Assembly (NCBI GenBank): GCA_905233795.1
Contig: CAJOFP010000066.1
Span: 1-10,945 of the forward strand
Length of the DNA: 10,945 nt
Origin: an uncultured Oscillibacter sp.
GTDB lineage: Bacteria > Bacillota > Clostridia > Oscillospirales > Oscillospiraceae
Direction: 5' to 3'
Shown: one piece after another, positions 1 to 5,632 of the stretch
Numbering within the stretch: position 1 is the stretch's first letter
Layout: the number at the start of each line of letters is the position of its first letter
The notes under the pieces: generated by a model
Databases searched by the model: none
The model's input: the letters and a program-made list of their open reading frames with translations, nothing else
Told to the model about the DNA's origin: nothing
Translations under genes and position numbers: made by a program

Positions 1-140
1 TTGTCTTTCCATTCATAGTATTCCGTCAACAATTCCGTGACGTACTCGCTGATCGTCTGATCCGCCATCGTTTTCGCCGTACTCACCCTCGCGTATAAAT
101 CCGTCGGTATGTGAGCGCAGAGGTTCTTTAATTCAGGCAT
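1..140 (-). CDS. Small ribbon-helix-helix-like protein, N-terminal part
   Basis: The first 46 residues are visible, beginning MPELKNLCAHIP; the rest lies beyond the left edge of the window. An AAAGGGG ribosome binding site lies about 10 bases before the ATG, which supports this start. The pattern (a short strand-like LKNLCAHIP segment, then two helices DLYARVSTAKTMAD and TISEYVTELLTEYYEW) resembles small Arc/CopG-like ribbon-helix-helix proteins that are frequent on Clostridia mobile elements. Such proteins usually bind DNA as dimers. The specific role cannot be told from this fragment. It is the only gene left of the long structured spacer and is separated from the upstream minus-strand genes by terminator-like hairpins, so it is probably transcribed on its own. 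Confidence 0.6.
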   Translation of the reverse strand, partial: MPELKNLCAHIPTDLYARVSTAKTMADQTISEYVTELLTEYYEWKD

Positions 141-356
141 ATTCCACGTTCCCCTTTCCGTCTGTCGGCGAAAGCAAGTATAGCCGCGAACCGGAAAGAA
201 AGCCATTCACTATATTCAACAAATATTTTCCGAAAAACGAAGCGATACCGACAATCTTTTAATGAAATTTTGTTATATATTACGAAATTTTATTGAATTT
301 TCTCTTAAAATATGGTTATTCCAACAAAATTTTAATTTTCCGAAAATTTTTCCGAT

Positions 357-414
357 AAAAAAAGCCGCCCGTCGTCAGCCGGTTTGTTTTCGGCTGGCGC
401 GGACGGCTCTTTTT
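357..414. terminator. Bidirectional rho-independent terminator
   Basis: An imperfect GC-rich inverted repeat (363-381 with 391-408, loop around TTTGTTTT) is flanked by seven A on the left (357-363) and a T run on the right (408-414). It can therefore act as a hairpin plus U-tract in both directions. On the minus strand it insulates the ribbon-helix-helix-like gene from transcripts coming from the right. Confidence 0.7.
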
Positions 415-435
415 CGCATATGATCGGCTCAAGTT

Positions 436-452
436 TGACGGTTCGAATCCAC
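436..452 (+). other. tRNA T-arm-like remnant
   Basis: The string GGTTCGAATCC at 440-450 matches the classical T-loop and flanking stem bases of bacterial tRNA genes. The stem bases around it do not pair well and no D-arm, anticodon arm or acceptor partner is visible upstream. It is at most a degenerate tRNA 3' end or a chance match; such remnants can mark integration scars. Confidence 0.2.
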
Positions 453-561
453 CTTCCCTTATCTTTTGGGAAAAAATGGCATTTTCATCCCTTTTTTCGT
501 GAAATTTTTTTCACGGAGAACCTCATAACTTTTTGAAGATAAAAACCCTGATTTTTTGTCT

Positions 562-601
562 AAAAAACAACTTTTCCCCGGTTTTTACCGGGGAAAAGTT
601 G
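562..601 (-). terminator. Strong minus-strand rho-independent terminator
   Basis: A perfect 14-bp inverted repeat (568-581 with 588-601, six-base loop) is followed on the minus strand directly by six T (562-567). It is a textbook intrinsic terminator for transcription arriving from the right, though it lies about 450 bases past the Rpn-type stop codon, which suggests either a long 3' untranslated region or a separate small transcript between 602 and 1053. Confidence 0.75.
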
Positions 602-604
602 CGT

Positions 605-898
605 GCATCTTTTTTGTCAACACAAGATGTCTTTACTTGATAAAAAAGATACGGACTTCGGAAAATGTTGCGTAAAACCCGCTCAGAAGTTTTTTTACGA
701 ACCTTTTCAAATATCCGAAAAATATTCTGTTTTCAAAGCAAATTCGCTATGTTTTCCAGTTCAGCGCAATATAATGGTAACGGTTTTTGATTTTTTCAGC
801 TTGGAAAATCGCGGAAACGGACGGAAATCCGTCTCGACCGTTTCGCGGGACTATTCCCCAAATTCCCCCGAAAATTCATTAGTTGATAAAAAAGATGC
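605..898. repeat. Three copies of a TTGATAAAAAAGAT motif
   Basis: A 17-base string at 882-898 (GTTGATAAAAAAGATGC) occurs inverted at 605-621 with one mismatch, and its 14-base core occurs again in direct orientation at 637-650. The copies at 607-620 and 637-650 can form a 14-pair hairpin with one G-T wobble. The copies at 605-621 and 882-898 form terminal inverted repeats around 294 bases of non-coding DNA. A small non-autonomous element is possible, but no target duplication is evident. Confidence 0.45.
810..847. other. Nested stem-loop
   Basis: The outer arms at 810-820 and 838-847 are complementary apart from one bulged G. They enclose an inner hairpin (821-825 with 828-832) and a five-base linker. 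It sits in otherwise AT-rich non-coding DNA and has no adjacent T run, so it is not a standard terminator. Confidence 0.4.
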
Positions 899-961
899 GC
901 TTTTCAGACGGGGTTCAAAGGGGCGTTTACGCGGTCGGAGCGGGAAAATTTTATAAATTTT

Positions 962-1010
962 GCCGACGGACGCCTCCGGTCATTTCCGATGTTCGGAGGC
1001 GTCCGCCGAC
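962..1010 (-). terminator. Probable hairpin ending the Rpn-type transcript
   Basis: Arms at 962-978 and 994-1010 pair over 15 of 17 positions, including an uninterrupted core of 12, starting 43 bases after the Rpn-type stop codon. The following minus-strand sequence is A/T-rich (AAAATTTATAAAATTTT) but not a clean T run, so termination may be partial; a stronger terminator lies at 562-601. Confidence 0.5.
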
Positions 1011-1053
1011 ATATCGCCGCGGTCTGAACGAAGTTCTCATCCATCCGGGTCTG

Positions 1054-1260
1054 TCATTGCGCTTTCAATTGTTCCGCACACGCGACGCGATCATCGCCAA
1101 GGATTTCCAAATCATTCATAGCTTCCTCGGCGGAAATCCCGCGCCGCCGCATCAGCGAGCGAACATTTCGGACATATCCGTCAATACGGCCTTCAATACG
1201 CCCTTCAATACGCCCTTCGCTCCGACCTTCCTCAAAAGTAATTTCCATGGCTCTGCACAT
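1054..1260 (-). CDS. Putative intragenic Rpn small protein (antitoxin-like C-terminal domain)
   Basis: This is an in-frame internal start within the Rpn-type gene. The ATG at 1260-1258 is preceded by GAGGTG (1267-1272) with a six-base A-only spacer, which is a better ribosome binding site than many real starts in this window. It would give a 68-residue protein, MCRAMEITFEEG followed by the EGRI repeats and a basic helical tail. In described Rpn systems the C-terminal domain is made separately from an internal start, contains four-residue repeats and blocks the full-length toxin. The layout here matches that. The GAGGTG could also arise by chance from the Glu-Val-Lys-Lys-Met codons, so expression is unproven. 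Confidence 0.45.
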   Translation of the reverse strand: MCRAMEITFEEGRSEGRIEGRIEGRIDGYVRNVRSLMRRRGISAEEAMNDLEILGDDRVACAEQLKAQ

Positions 1261-1920
1261 TTTTTTCACCTCGTCCTCACTGTTTTTCAGAGCGTTGATC
1301 CGCTCCGCCAGTTCCGCGTAGTACATCCCATTGGGATCGCTGGCGCGGAAGTCCGACATCAGCAGTCCGATGGGGTCATCTCCCTGATAGCTTCCGTTCA
1401 CATAGAGTATATGCGCCCGGTCGCCGTACTTCTCTCCCGTTTCCTCAATCGTCCGGTCGATATGATAGACGGACAGTCCTTTTTTCCAGTAATCCGTCTC
1501 CGTGATGAAAATCACATAAGCCGCGGGCAGTTTGGCGAACGGCTGATTTTCATCCAGATTGCTGGCGTCCATGAGCGCCATATGATACCTGCCGCGTTCC
1601 GGATTGGCGCCGCGCTCATCCCGCTGTATCTCAATATCATATTTTCCGCCCTCGCTGTCGGTGGCGTCCACATCCAGCCACAGCGAATGCCCGCGCAGAT
1701 TTTTATACTCCGACTGCGTTCTGACGCTTGTGATGATCAGATCGTCTTTCCCAAGAATAACGCGGAGGATTAATTGCGTCGCCGGGATATTATCCGTCAG
1801 CGCGGCGGTCATAAACGCGTCGTCCATCAGCCGCATATTCTGTATACGTTCCCAATATTTCTGATTCACGCCGAACGGATTCGGCGGCGCATACGGCTTC
1901 GCGGAGTTCTCACTATCCAT
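1054..1920 (-). CDS. Rpn family recombination-promoting nuclease / PD-(D/E)XK transposase-like protein
   Basis: A 288-residue protein of the Rpn/PD-(D/E)XK nuclease family transposase group. Family members are DNA endonucleases; E. coli members stimulate recombination, and some act as toxins in phage defence. Visible motifs: the N-terminal MRLMDDAFMTAAL block (29-41), VILGKDDLII (54-63), the catalytic strand LWLDVDATD with D83, and YDIEIQ with E97 and Q99, giving a D-x13-E-x-Q active site. The C-terminal part carries EGR(S/I) repeats (about 234-250) followed by a helical segment. The start is supported by an AAAGGGG site about 9 bases upstream. An AT-rich spacer with TATAAT-like boxes (about 1945-1980) probably holds the promoter. 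A second strong internal start lies at 1260. The fold assignment is secure; whether it acts as defence toxin or selfish nuclease is inference. Confidence 0.85.
   Translation of the reverse strand: MDSENSAKPYAPPNPFGVNQKYWERIQNMRLMDDAFMTAALTDNIPATQLILRVILGKDDLIITSVRTQSEYKNLRGHSLWLDVDATDSEGGKYDIEIQRDERGANPERGRYHMALMDASNLDENQPFAKLPAAYVIFITETDYWKKGLSVYHIDRTIEETGEKYGDRAHILYVNGSYQGDDPIGLLMSDFRASDPNGMYYAELAERINALKNSEDEVKKMCRAMEITFEEGRSEGRIEGRIEGRIDGYVRNVRSLMRRRGISAEEAMNDLEILGDDRVACAEQLKAQ
1183..1230 (-). repeat. 12-bp tandem repeat encoding EGR(I/S)
   Basis: Four consecutive 12-base units (1219-1230, 1207-1218, 1195-1206, 1183-1194) encode EGRS, EGRI, EGRI and EGRI. The two central units are identical and a diverged fifth unit follows (1171-1182, DGYV). 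The unit length keeps the frame, so slippage would change protein length by four residues without breaking it. Confidence 0.85.
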
Positions 1921-2008
1921 AAGGCGCGCCCCTTTCGAGAATAAAATATTAAAAATAAAATGATAATTATATTATAATTGTATCATGCCGATGAGAAAAA
2001 CAGAGCGG

Positions 2009-3463
2009 TTATGATTCGGAAAGAGCGGAGCCGTTTACATACAGAGTATGACCGTCGCTGATGATATTGGACGCGTCGCCGTGAAATTCAGTGACATAGC
2101 TGTCCGCCGTTAAAGTCCATGTACTGGAACTGTCCAGCGTAACGGAAACGGCGCCTGTATTCGTTGAAACCGCTGTCCCGACCGCGTTGGCGATATTTCC
2201 GTCAATACAGCCGGTGAAACTTGATCCGTCGCTGAGATTCAGCGTCAGCGTGGAATCCTCTCCCACAAGGACAGCGCCGTGAAGCGTCTGACCGGAAGCG
2301 TTGACCGTCGCTATATTATCCGCGCCGCTCCAGCCGTCGGAACATACCGAGAGCAGAATATTTTCACTGTCTTCATTGATGATCTTTACGCCTTTTAGCG
2401 CAATGACCGCGTTGGTATTGGTGACATGAAACACATGTCCGTTTTTGCTGGTAAGCGTTCCGCCCGTCATTGTGAAAACGGAAGTCCCGCTGTCCGCGTC
2501 GCCGGACATGGACTGATAGATCATGATGCTATCCAGAAACGTGGCGTTGCCGTTACAGCGGGTATTGTCGGCGGTCAGCTCACAGTCGCGGAGCGTAATG
2601 GAGTTCTTGCCCTCAATGCACACGCCTTCCGACAGATTCGATGTCAACGCGGCGTTGGAAACGGTAATATCAGCCGTGGAATAAACAGCCGGGGAGCCAA
2701 GACCGTTTGAAGTATAACTTCCTCCGTCCACTGTCACGATTCCGCCGCCCCGGTCGGTACGGATCGGCGCGGAGGACTGTCCGCTTGTGATAACCGTCAG
2801 ATTTTTGGCGTTGGTCACGCCGCCGCCCGTTGTCATAATGCCGCCCGAACCGTCGCCCGTAGTGGTAATGACCGTGTCGTGAATCGTCAGCGCGGTTCCG
2901 TCGCCGGAAGCGCCGTTCTGACCGCCGTTTCCGCCGTAGCAAAAGACGCCGTTCGCGCCGGAAGCGTCCGACATGACCGCGCCGCCCGAAATCGTCGCGG
3001 CGGAGCCGTCTTTTACCAGTACGGCGGCGTTGAGGCCATAAAAATTACAGTTATCCCCTCCGTCAGAATCCCCGGATTTGTTCACTGTGGGATTGCTGAT
3101 AAAAACATCATCCGCCGTACTGATCAACAGGGCGCTTTGATCCGCTTCGGAACTCTCATAAATCTGTCCGTCCTGTGAATCCGCGGAAAGTATCTCCACG
3201 GCGGCGGTATAGACAATATCCGCGCCGCCGCTACCGGGTTGTCCGCCGGGCATACCGTCCGGGGGATTGCCGCCCGGAAAATCTCCCGGATGTTCGCCGG
3301 GGGGATTCCCTTCCGGCGCTCCGCCGTTTTCCGATTCCTGAACGCTTCCGGCGTTTTCTGACGCGGATTCCTCAGAATCGGCGGAACTGTTTTTGCTTTC
3401 ACACGCGGTCAGCCACATGACCATAAGCAGTCCGGCAAGTAAAACGCTGACTGTTCTTTTCAT
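2009..3463 (-). CDS. Beta-helix cell-surface lipoprotein (Cthe_2159/DUF4353-like)
   Basis: A 484-residue exported lipoprotein. The start MKRTVSV is chosen because GGAGGAAGG lies just upstream; an ATG 15 bases earlier overlaps that site and is unlikely. A signal peptide (MKRT plus a hydrophobic core) ends in the lipobox LTAC, with lipidated Cys21. Next come a Ser/Glu/Asn-rich linker and a Pro/Gly-rich segment (about 45-80: PPGEHPGDFPGGNPPDG). The rest is Gly/Ser/Thr/Asn-rich with repeated short strands (TITVSNAALTS, SITLRDCELTA, VFTMTGGTLTS), as expected for a right-handed parallel beta-helix. The resemblance is to clostridial carbohydrate-binding beta-helix proteins; the binding target is unknown. 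It starts 20 bases after the toxin gene stop, without a visible terminator or promoter between them, so it may be cotranscribed with the toxin-antitoxin pair. Confidence 0.8.
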   Translation of the reverse strand: MKRTVSVLLAGLLMVMWLTACESKNSSADSEESASENAGSVQESENGGAPEGNPPGEHPGDFPGGNPPDGMPGGQPGSGGADIVYTAAVEILSADSQDGQIYESSEADQSALLISTADDVFISNPTVNKSGDSDGGDNCNFYGLNAAVLVKDGSAATISGGAVMSDASGANGVFCYGGNGGQNGASGDGTALTIHDTVITTTGDGSGGIMTTGGGVTNAKNLTVITSGQSSAPIRTDRGGGIVTVDGGSYTSNGLGSPAVYSTADITVSNAALTSNLSEGVCIEGKNSITLRDCELTADNTRCNGNATFLDSIMIYQSMSGDADSGTSVFTMTGGTLTSKNGHVFHVTNTNAVIALKGVKIINEDSENILLSVCSDGWSGADNIATVNASGQTLHGAVLVGEDSTLTLNLSDGSSFTGCIDGNIANAVGTAVSTNTGAVSVTLDSSSTWTLTADSYVTEFHGDASNIISDGHTLYVNGSALSES

Positions 3464-3483
3464 ATATCCTTCCTCCATCCTGT

Positions 3484-3906
3484 TTATAATGCTCCGCCCT
3501 CTATTATATCCAGCAAATCCCGCGGACTTTTTGCGGGTACGGGACTGTTCGATTCAAGGAACTCTTTGTCTCTTGTCGCAATATAATCGGCGTTCGCTCT
3601 GGCGGAACAGACCGCCAAAACCGCGTCCTCATAGTCTTTCATGGGAATATCCAACGCGCTCAGGCATATCGTATCATCCACACCGGCAACGGAAAAAACT
3701 TTCAGCAGATTTCGGATCGCGTCTCTCGCCCGTTCATCTCCGATTATCTTTCTTGCGATGTAGTAAATGTCTGTAATACTGCTTGCCGCTACCAGACCTT
3801 CAATCCGTTCATCCGCAACCTTCATGATCAGAGCCTGCGCTTCCCGGTATTCCGCTCGGTTTGCGATAGCGTCCAGCAAAACATTGGTGTCAAAGGCGAT
3901 TTTCAC
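3484..3906 (-). CDS. PIN-domain toxin (VapC-like ribonuclease)
   Basis: A 140-residue single-domain PIN protein of the PIN_3 type, close to the usual length for VapC-like toxins. These are Mg-dependent ribonucleases that cut RNA and stop growth unless held by the partner antitoxin. Acidic positions fit the family: D6 in IAFDTNVLLD, D46 in SSITDIYYIARK, the DYEDAV block (D91, E93, D94) and D113 in YIATRDKEF. Its ATG overlaps the antitoxin stop by four bases (ATGA, 3903-3906), so translation is coupled. The RNA target cannot be predicted. The gene looks intact. Confidence 0.88.
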   Translation of the reverse strand: MKIAFDTNVLLDAIANRAEYREAQALIMKVADERIEGLVAASSITDIYYIARKIIGDERARDAIRNLLKVFSVAGVDDTICLSALDIPMKDYEDAVLAVCSARANADYIATRDKEFLESNSPVPAKSPRDLLDIIEGGAL

Positions 3907-4142
3907 AGGAGACGCTCCTCTCTGACCTGATCCAAATTTATATCCGGAGGCAAAATTCCGAAAAGCGCTTTGGCGGCCTTTATTTTCTCCGCTTTCTTTT
4001 CCGCCGACAGCATATCATCTTTCACAGATGTGAGCCGCGCCACCGGTTCTTCGTTCCGGGTAATCAGGATGTCCTGATGAACCAGCATCGCAATATATCG
4101 ATTTGTATCGGACGCCAATTCTGATATTGAGATTTGCAACAT
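3903..4142 (-). CDS. Phd/YefM-type antitoxin
   Basis: A 79-residue protein with the Phd/YefM N-terminal pattern: MLQISISELASDTNRYIAML, then the strand-turn segment DILITRNEEPVARLTSV, then a charged C-terminal part that would wrap the toxin. The N-terminal half binds DNA in this family and usually represses its own promoter. An AGGAGGG site lies 7 bases before the ATG. Upstream lies a perfect palindrome (4163-4176) that could be its operator. Pairing of a Phd-type antitoxin with a PIN toxin is common. Confidence 0.85.
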   Translation of the reverse strand: MLQISISELASDTNRYIAMLVHQDILITRNEEPVARLTSVKDDMLSAEKKAEKIKAAKALFGILPPDINLDQVREERLL

Positions 4143-4162
4143 GAATACCGCCCTCCTGTCAT

Positions 4163-4176
4163 AAACGGCGCCGTTT
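4163..4176. promoter_or_regulatory. Perfect 14-bp palindrome, candidate antitoxin operator
   Basis: AAACGGCGCCGTTT is fully self-complementary and lies directly upstream of the antitoxin ribosome binding site, in an otherwise very AT-rich leader (4177-4210). Toxin-antitoxin complexes typically bind such palindromes to repress themselves. The promoter itself is not clear: a TATATT box lies at about 4187-4192, but no good -35 box is visible. Confidence 0.45.
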
Positions 4177-4225
4177 GATTTTGAAATATATTTATTTTAT
4201 TAGAGAAACAGAATAAACGCAAGAG

Positions 4226-4270
4226 GAAAAATTTCAGATTTCACTCCGTCACATACGCCGAAACTGAAAT
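4226..4270 (-). terminator. Terminator after the TIGR04076 gene
   Basis: The arms CTGAAAT (4264-4270) and ATTTCAG (4231-4237) pair, with further inner pairing (TTTC with GAAA, CGT with ACG). A short T run follows on the minus strand (4227-4230). It lies 27 bases beyond the stop codon at 4297 and separates the acetyltransferase cluster from the toxin-antitoxin genes. Confidence 0.55.
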
Positions 4271-4296
4271 TACAAATTGACTGTTTCACCGCTTTT

Positions 4297-4707
4297 TCAG
4301 CCCGTATACGCGTTGTCCGCCGTATTTGTAAAATTTTGTTTTTCCAGCCATACGCGTTCCTCGTCATTTTCCGGGATGTCAATTCTCTCGATTTTGAAAA
4401 TAACCGGTCTTGTTCCGTCGTTACAGCAGGCGATCATCATACGGTCGTCATTCGTCCAGCCGCGCATAATGGAACCGCCCTGCAACGCGGTATAAACATA
4501 GCGGCTGACGGCGTCCCACGCTTCCCCGCAAAATTTTCCGTTCATCAAATGATAGAAATCATCCTGTTCCGCCGTTCTTTTTAACACGAACGTGTCGCCT
4601 ATATTGAAAAACGGACAGGGGCCGGATTTCGGATCGGCCAGATATTTTTCCTGATAGTCCGTGAAACATTTCTTATCCAAAACAGTAATTCCGCATTCGT
4701 ATTTCAT
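4297..4707 (-). CDS. TIGR04076 family protein
   Basis: A 136-residue protein of unknown function. Family hallmarks: GPCPFFNIGDTFVL (29-42), CGEAWDAVSRYVYTALQGG (60-78) and MIACCNDGTRPVIFKIERID (91-110), with several conserved cysteines (C31, C60, C94, C95) that might bind metal or be redox active, which is a guess. The start MKYECGI is chosen over an ATG 33 bases upstream because GGAGGAAG sits 6 bases before it. It follows the second GNAT gene after a short hairpin and is the last gene before a terminator. Confidence 0.8.
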   Translation of the reverse strand: MKYECGITVLDKKCFTDYQEKYLADPKSGPCPFFNIGDTFVLKRTAEQDDFYHLMNGKFCGEAWDAVSRYVYTALQGGSIMRGWTNDDRMMIACCNDGTRPVIFKIERIDIPENDEERVWLEKQNFTNTADNAYTG

Positions 4708-4746
4708 AATAACTTCCTCCGCGATCCGTATGAAATCCATAATTTG

Positions 4747-4762
4747 CGCGGGTATTCCCGCG
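4747..4762 (-). other. GC hairpin just after the acetyltransferase stop
   Basis: A perfect 6-bp stem, CGCGGG with CCCGCG around a four-base loop, directly follows the GNAT stop codon on the minus strand. No T run follows, so it is more likely an mRNA-stabilising or attenuating structure between two genes than a full terminator. Confidence 0.35.
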
Positions 4763-5185
4763 TTACAGTTCCCGTCCCATTAATATAACTTTATTTTCAC
4801 GATTAAATCCATATTTTTCATAAAATCCGGGTAAAATTCCCGTACCCGCCGTAATCAGATTCACGCCTTTCATACCGCGTTCTTTTACGTCAATCATACA
4901 TCTTTCGAGAAGGATTGAGGCGATCCCGCGTCTTTGAAAAGCCGGGTCAACCGCGAGATCATTGATTTCAAATACTCTGCCGTAGTGGAACAGCATGGAC
5001 GTTCCGAGAATAAAGCCGACTGTTTTTCCGTCTCTCACATATTCCAATCCGTAAGATTGCTTTGAATCCAGTATCTCCCGCACATGGATTTCCGCGTCTT
5101 TCGGATTCCACGGATCGTTCCACGGTTCGCCGGAAAAAGCCGCCGCGTAAATTTCGCCGTACCGGATAATATGCTCATAATCCAT
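4763..5185 (-). CDS. GNAT family N-acetyltransferase
   Basis: A 140-residue single-domain GNAT enzyme that would transfer an acetyl group from acetyl-CoA to an unknown amine. Motif A is clear: INDLAVDPAFQRRGIASILLE, with the acetyl-CoA pyrophosphate loop QRRGIA at 84-89. Motif B is represented by GILPGFYEKYGF near the C-terminus. The PWNDPW segment (21-26) is typical of a clostridial subgroup. No clear ribosome binding site precedes the ATG; it may depend on coupling to upstream translation or on a weak start. A 9-bp inverted repeat (5205-5213 with 5217-5225) lies in the 52-base gap to the upstream gene. Confidence 0.83.
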   Translation of the reverse strand: MDYEHIIRYGEIYAAAFSGEPWNDPWNPKDAEIHVREILDSKQSYGLEYVRDGKTVGFILGTSMLFHYGRVFEINDLAVDPAFQRRGIASILLERCMIDVKERGMKGVNLITAGTGILPGFYEKYGFNRENKVILMGREL

Positions 5186-5237
5186 TTTGACAGGCTGGAT
5201 TACAGGAAGTTTTTTTAAAACTTCCGCACGGAGAATT

Positions 5238-5591
5238 TCATATCTCCGTTTCTTTTCCGTGAGTAGGATTATCCGCCTTCCATTGATCTCTCATCCTCAA
5301 ATCAAATACGCGGGCGTCCGCCGTATTTTCACCAATCACGTTAAAGCAATGAAAATTTCCGTCATCCAACGGAATGCCGTAAACTTTCCCGCCGTAAAAA
5401 TCCCGCATCAGAAAAGCCGTAACGGAACACTGTCCGAGAGTGGGATTATCCGCGCTCCACTGATCCCTCATCCGGGACGCGCAGGTTTCCGCGCTCCAAA
5501 TACCGAAAAGAATGTCGTAATAATCGCGGGGCGTCAGTCCGTGACGGTCTTTTATATCCGCTGTTTTCCAGCCGTAAAATTTGTACTCCAT
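5238..5591 (-). CDS. YunG-like protein with self-duplicated, probably truncated tail
   Basis: A 117-residue protein. Residues 23-98 resemble the YunG family: an IWSAETC start, WSADNPTLGQCSVTAFLMRDFYGG (44-67), a central GNFHCFNVIGE and VFDL. Family members usually continue after VFDL with an LTSEQF-like region; here the tail is instead RMRDQWKADNPT (99-110), a near copy of the protein's own residues 40-51. The gene therefore looks rearranged and may be non-functional or altered. Its molecular function is unknown. GGAAGTG lies about 7 bases before the ATG. It sits 41 bases after the RimJ-like gene and is probably in its transcript. Confidence 0.65.
   Translation of the reverse strand: MEYKFYGWKTADIKDRHGLTPRDYYDILFGIWSAETCASRMRDQWSADNPTLGQCSVTAFLMRDFYGGKVYGIPLDDGNFHCFNVIGENTADARVFDLRMRDQWKADNPTHGKETEI
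5261..5473 (-). repeat. Internal 36-base duplication in the YunG-like gene
   Basis: The segments 5261-5296 and 5438-5473 align without gaps with 31 of 36 identical bases. They are 177 bases (59 codons) apart and in frame, encoding residues 99-110 and 40-51 of the same protein. Confidence 0.8.
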
Positions 5592-5632
5592 TTTTTCACT
5601 TCCATATCACGCAAAACCGGAATTTATTAGGC

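Larger units (their letters stand above)
141..1053. other. 913-base gene-free, hairpin-rich AT-rich spacer
   Basis: I see no convincing gene here. A 117-codon plus-strand open frame (603-956) has no ribosome binding site and low-complexity content. The stretch holds several inverted repeats: 363-408, 498-515 (7-bp perfect stem), 568-601 (14-bp perfect stem), 607-650, 810-847 and 962-1010. It also holds a tRNA T-arm-like string at 436-452 and three copies of a TTGATAAAAAAGAT motif. The rightmost hairpins probably end transcription of the Rpn-type gene, and the leftmost part (141-350, very AT-rich) probably holds the promoter of the ribbon-helix-helix-like gene, although no box pair stands out. 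Confidence 0.6.

Noticed and set aside
603..956. 117-codon open frame on the plus strand in the long spacer
   Set aside because: It begins in a hairpin, has no ribosome binding site and crosses several inverted repeats; composition is typical of non-coding AT-rich DNA.
1183..1230. CRISPR-like array
   Set aside because: The repeats are adjacent 12-base coding units with no spacers and encode EGRI protein repeats.
883..1773. 296-codon open frame on the plus strand
   Set aside because: It is the antisense of the Rpn-type nuclease gene, has no ribosome binding site and shows no protein family pattern.
4708..4740. Upstream start for the TIGR04076 protein
   Set aside because: The 11 extra residues include the ribosome binding site of the internal ATG, and the family begins at MKYEC-like sequence.
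5205..5249. Terminator between the YunG-like and the second acetyltransferase genes
   Set aside because: Two small inverted repeats exist (5205-5225 and 5228-5249), but the stems are short and A/T-rich or overlap the stop codon, and no T run follows in the right direction.
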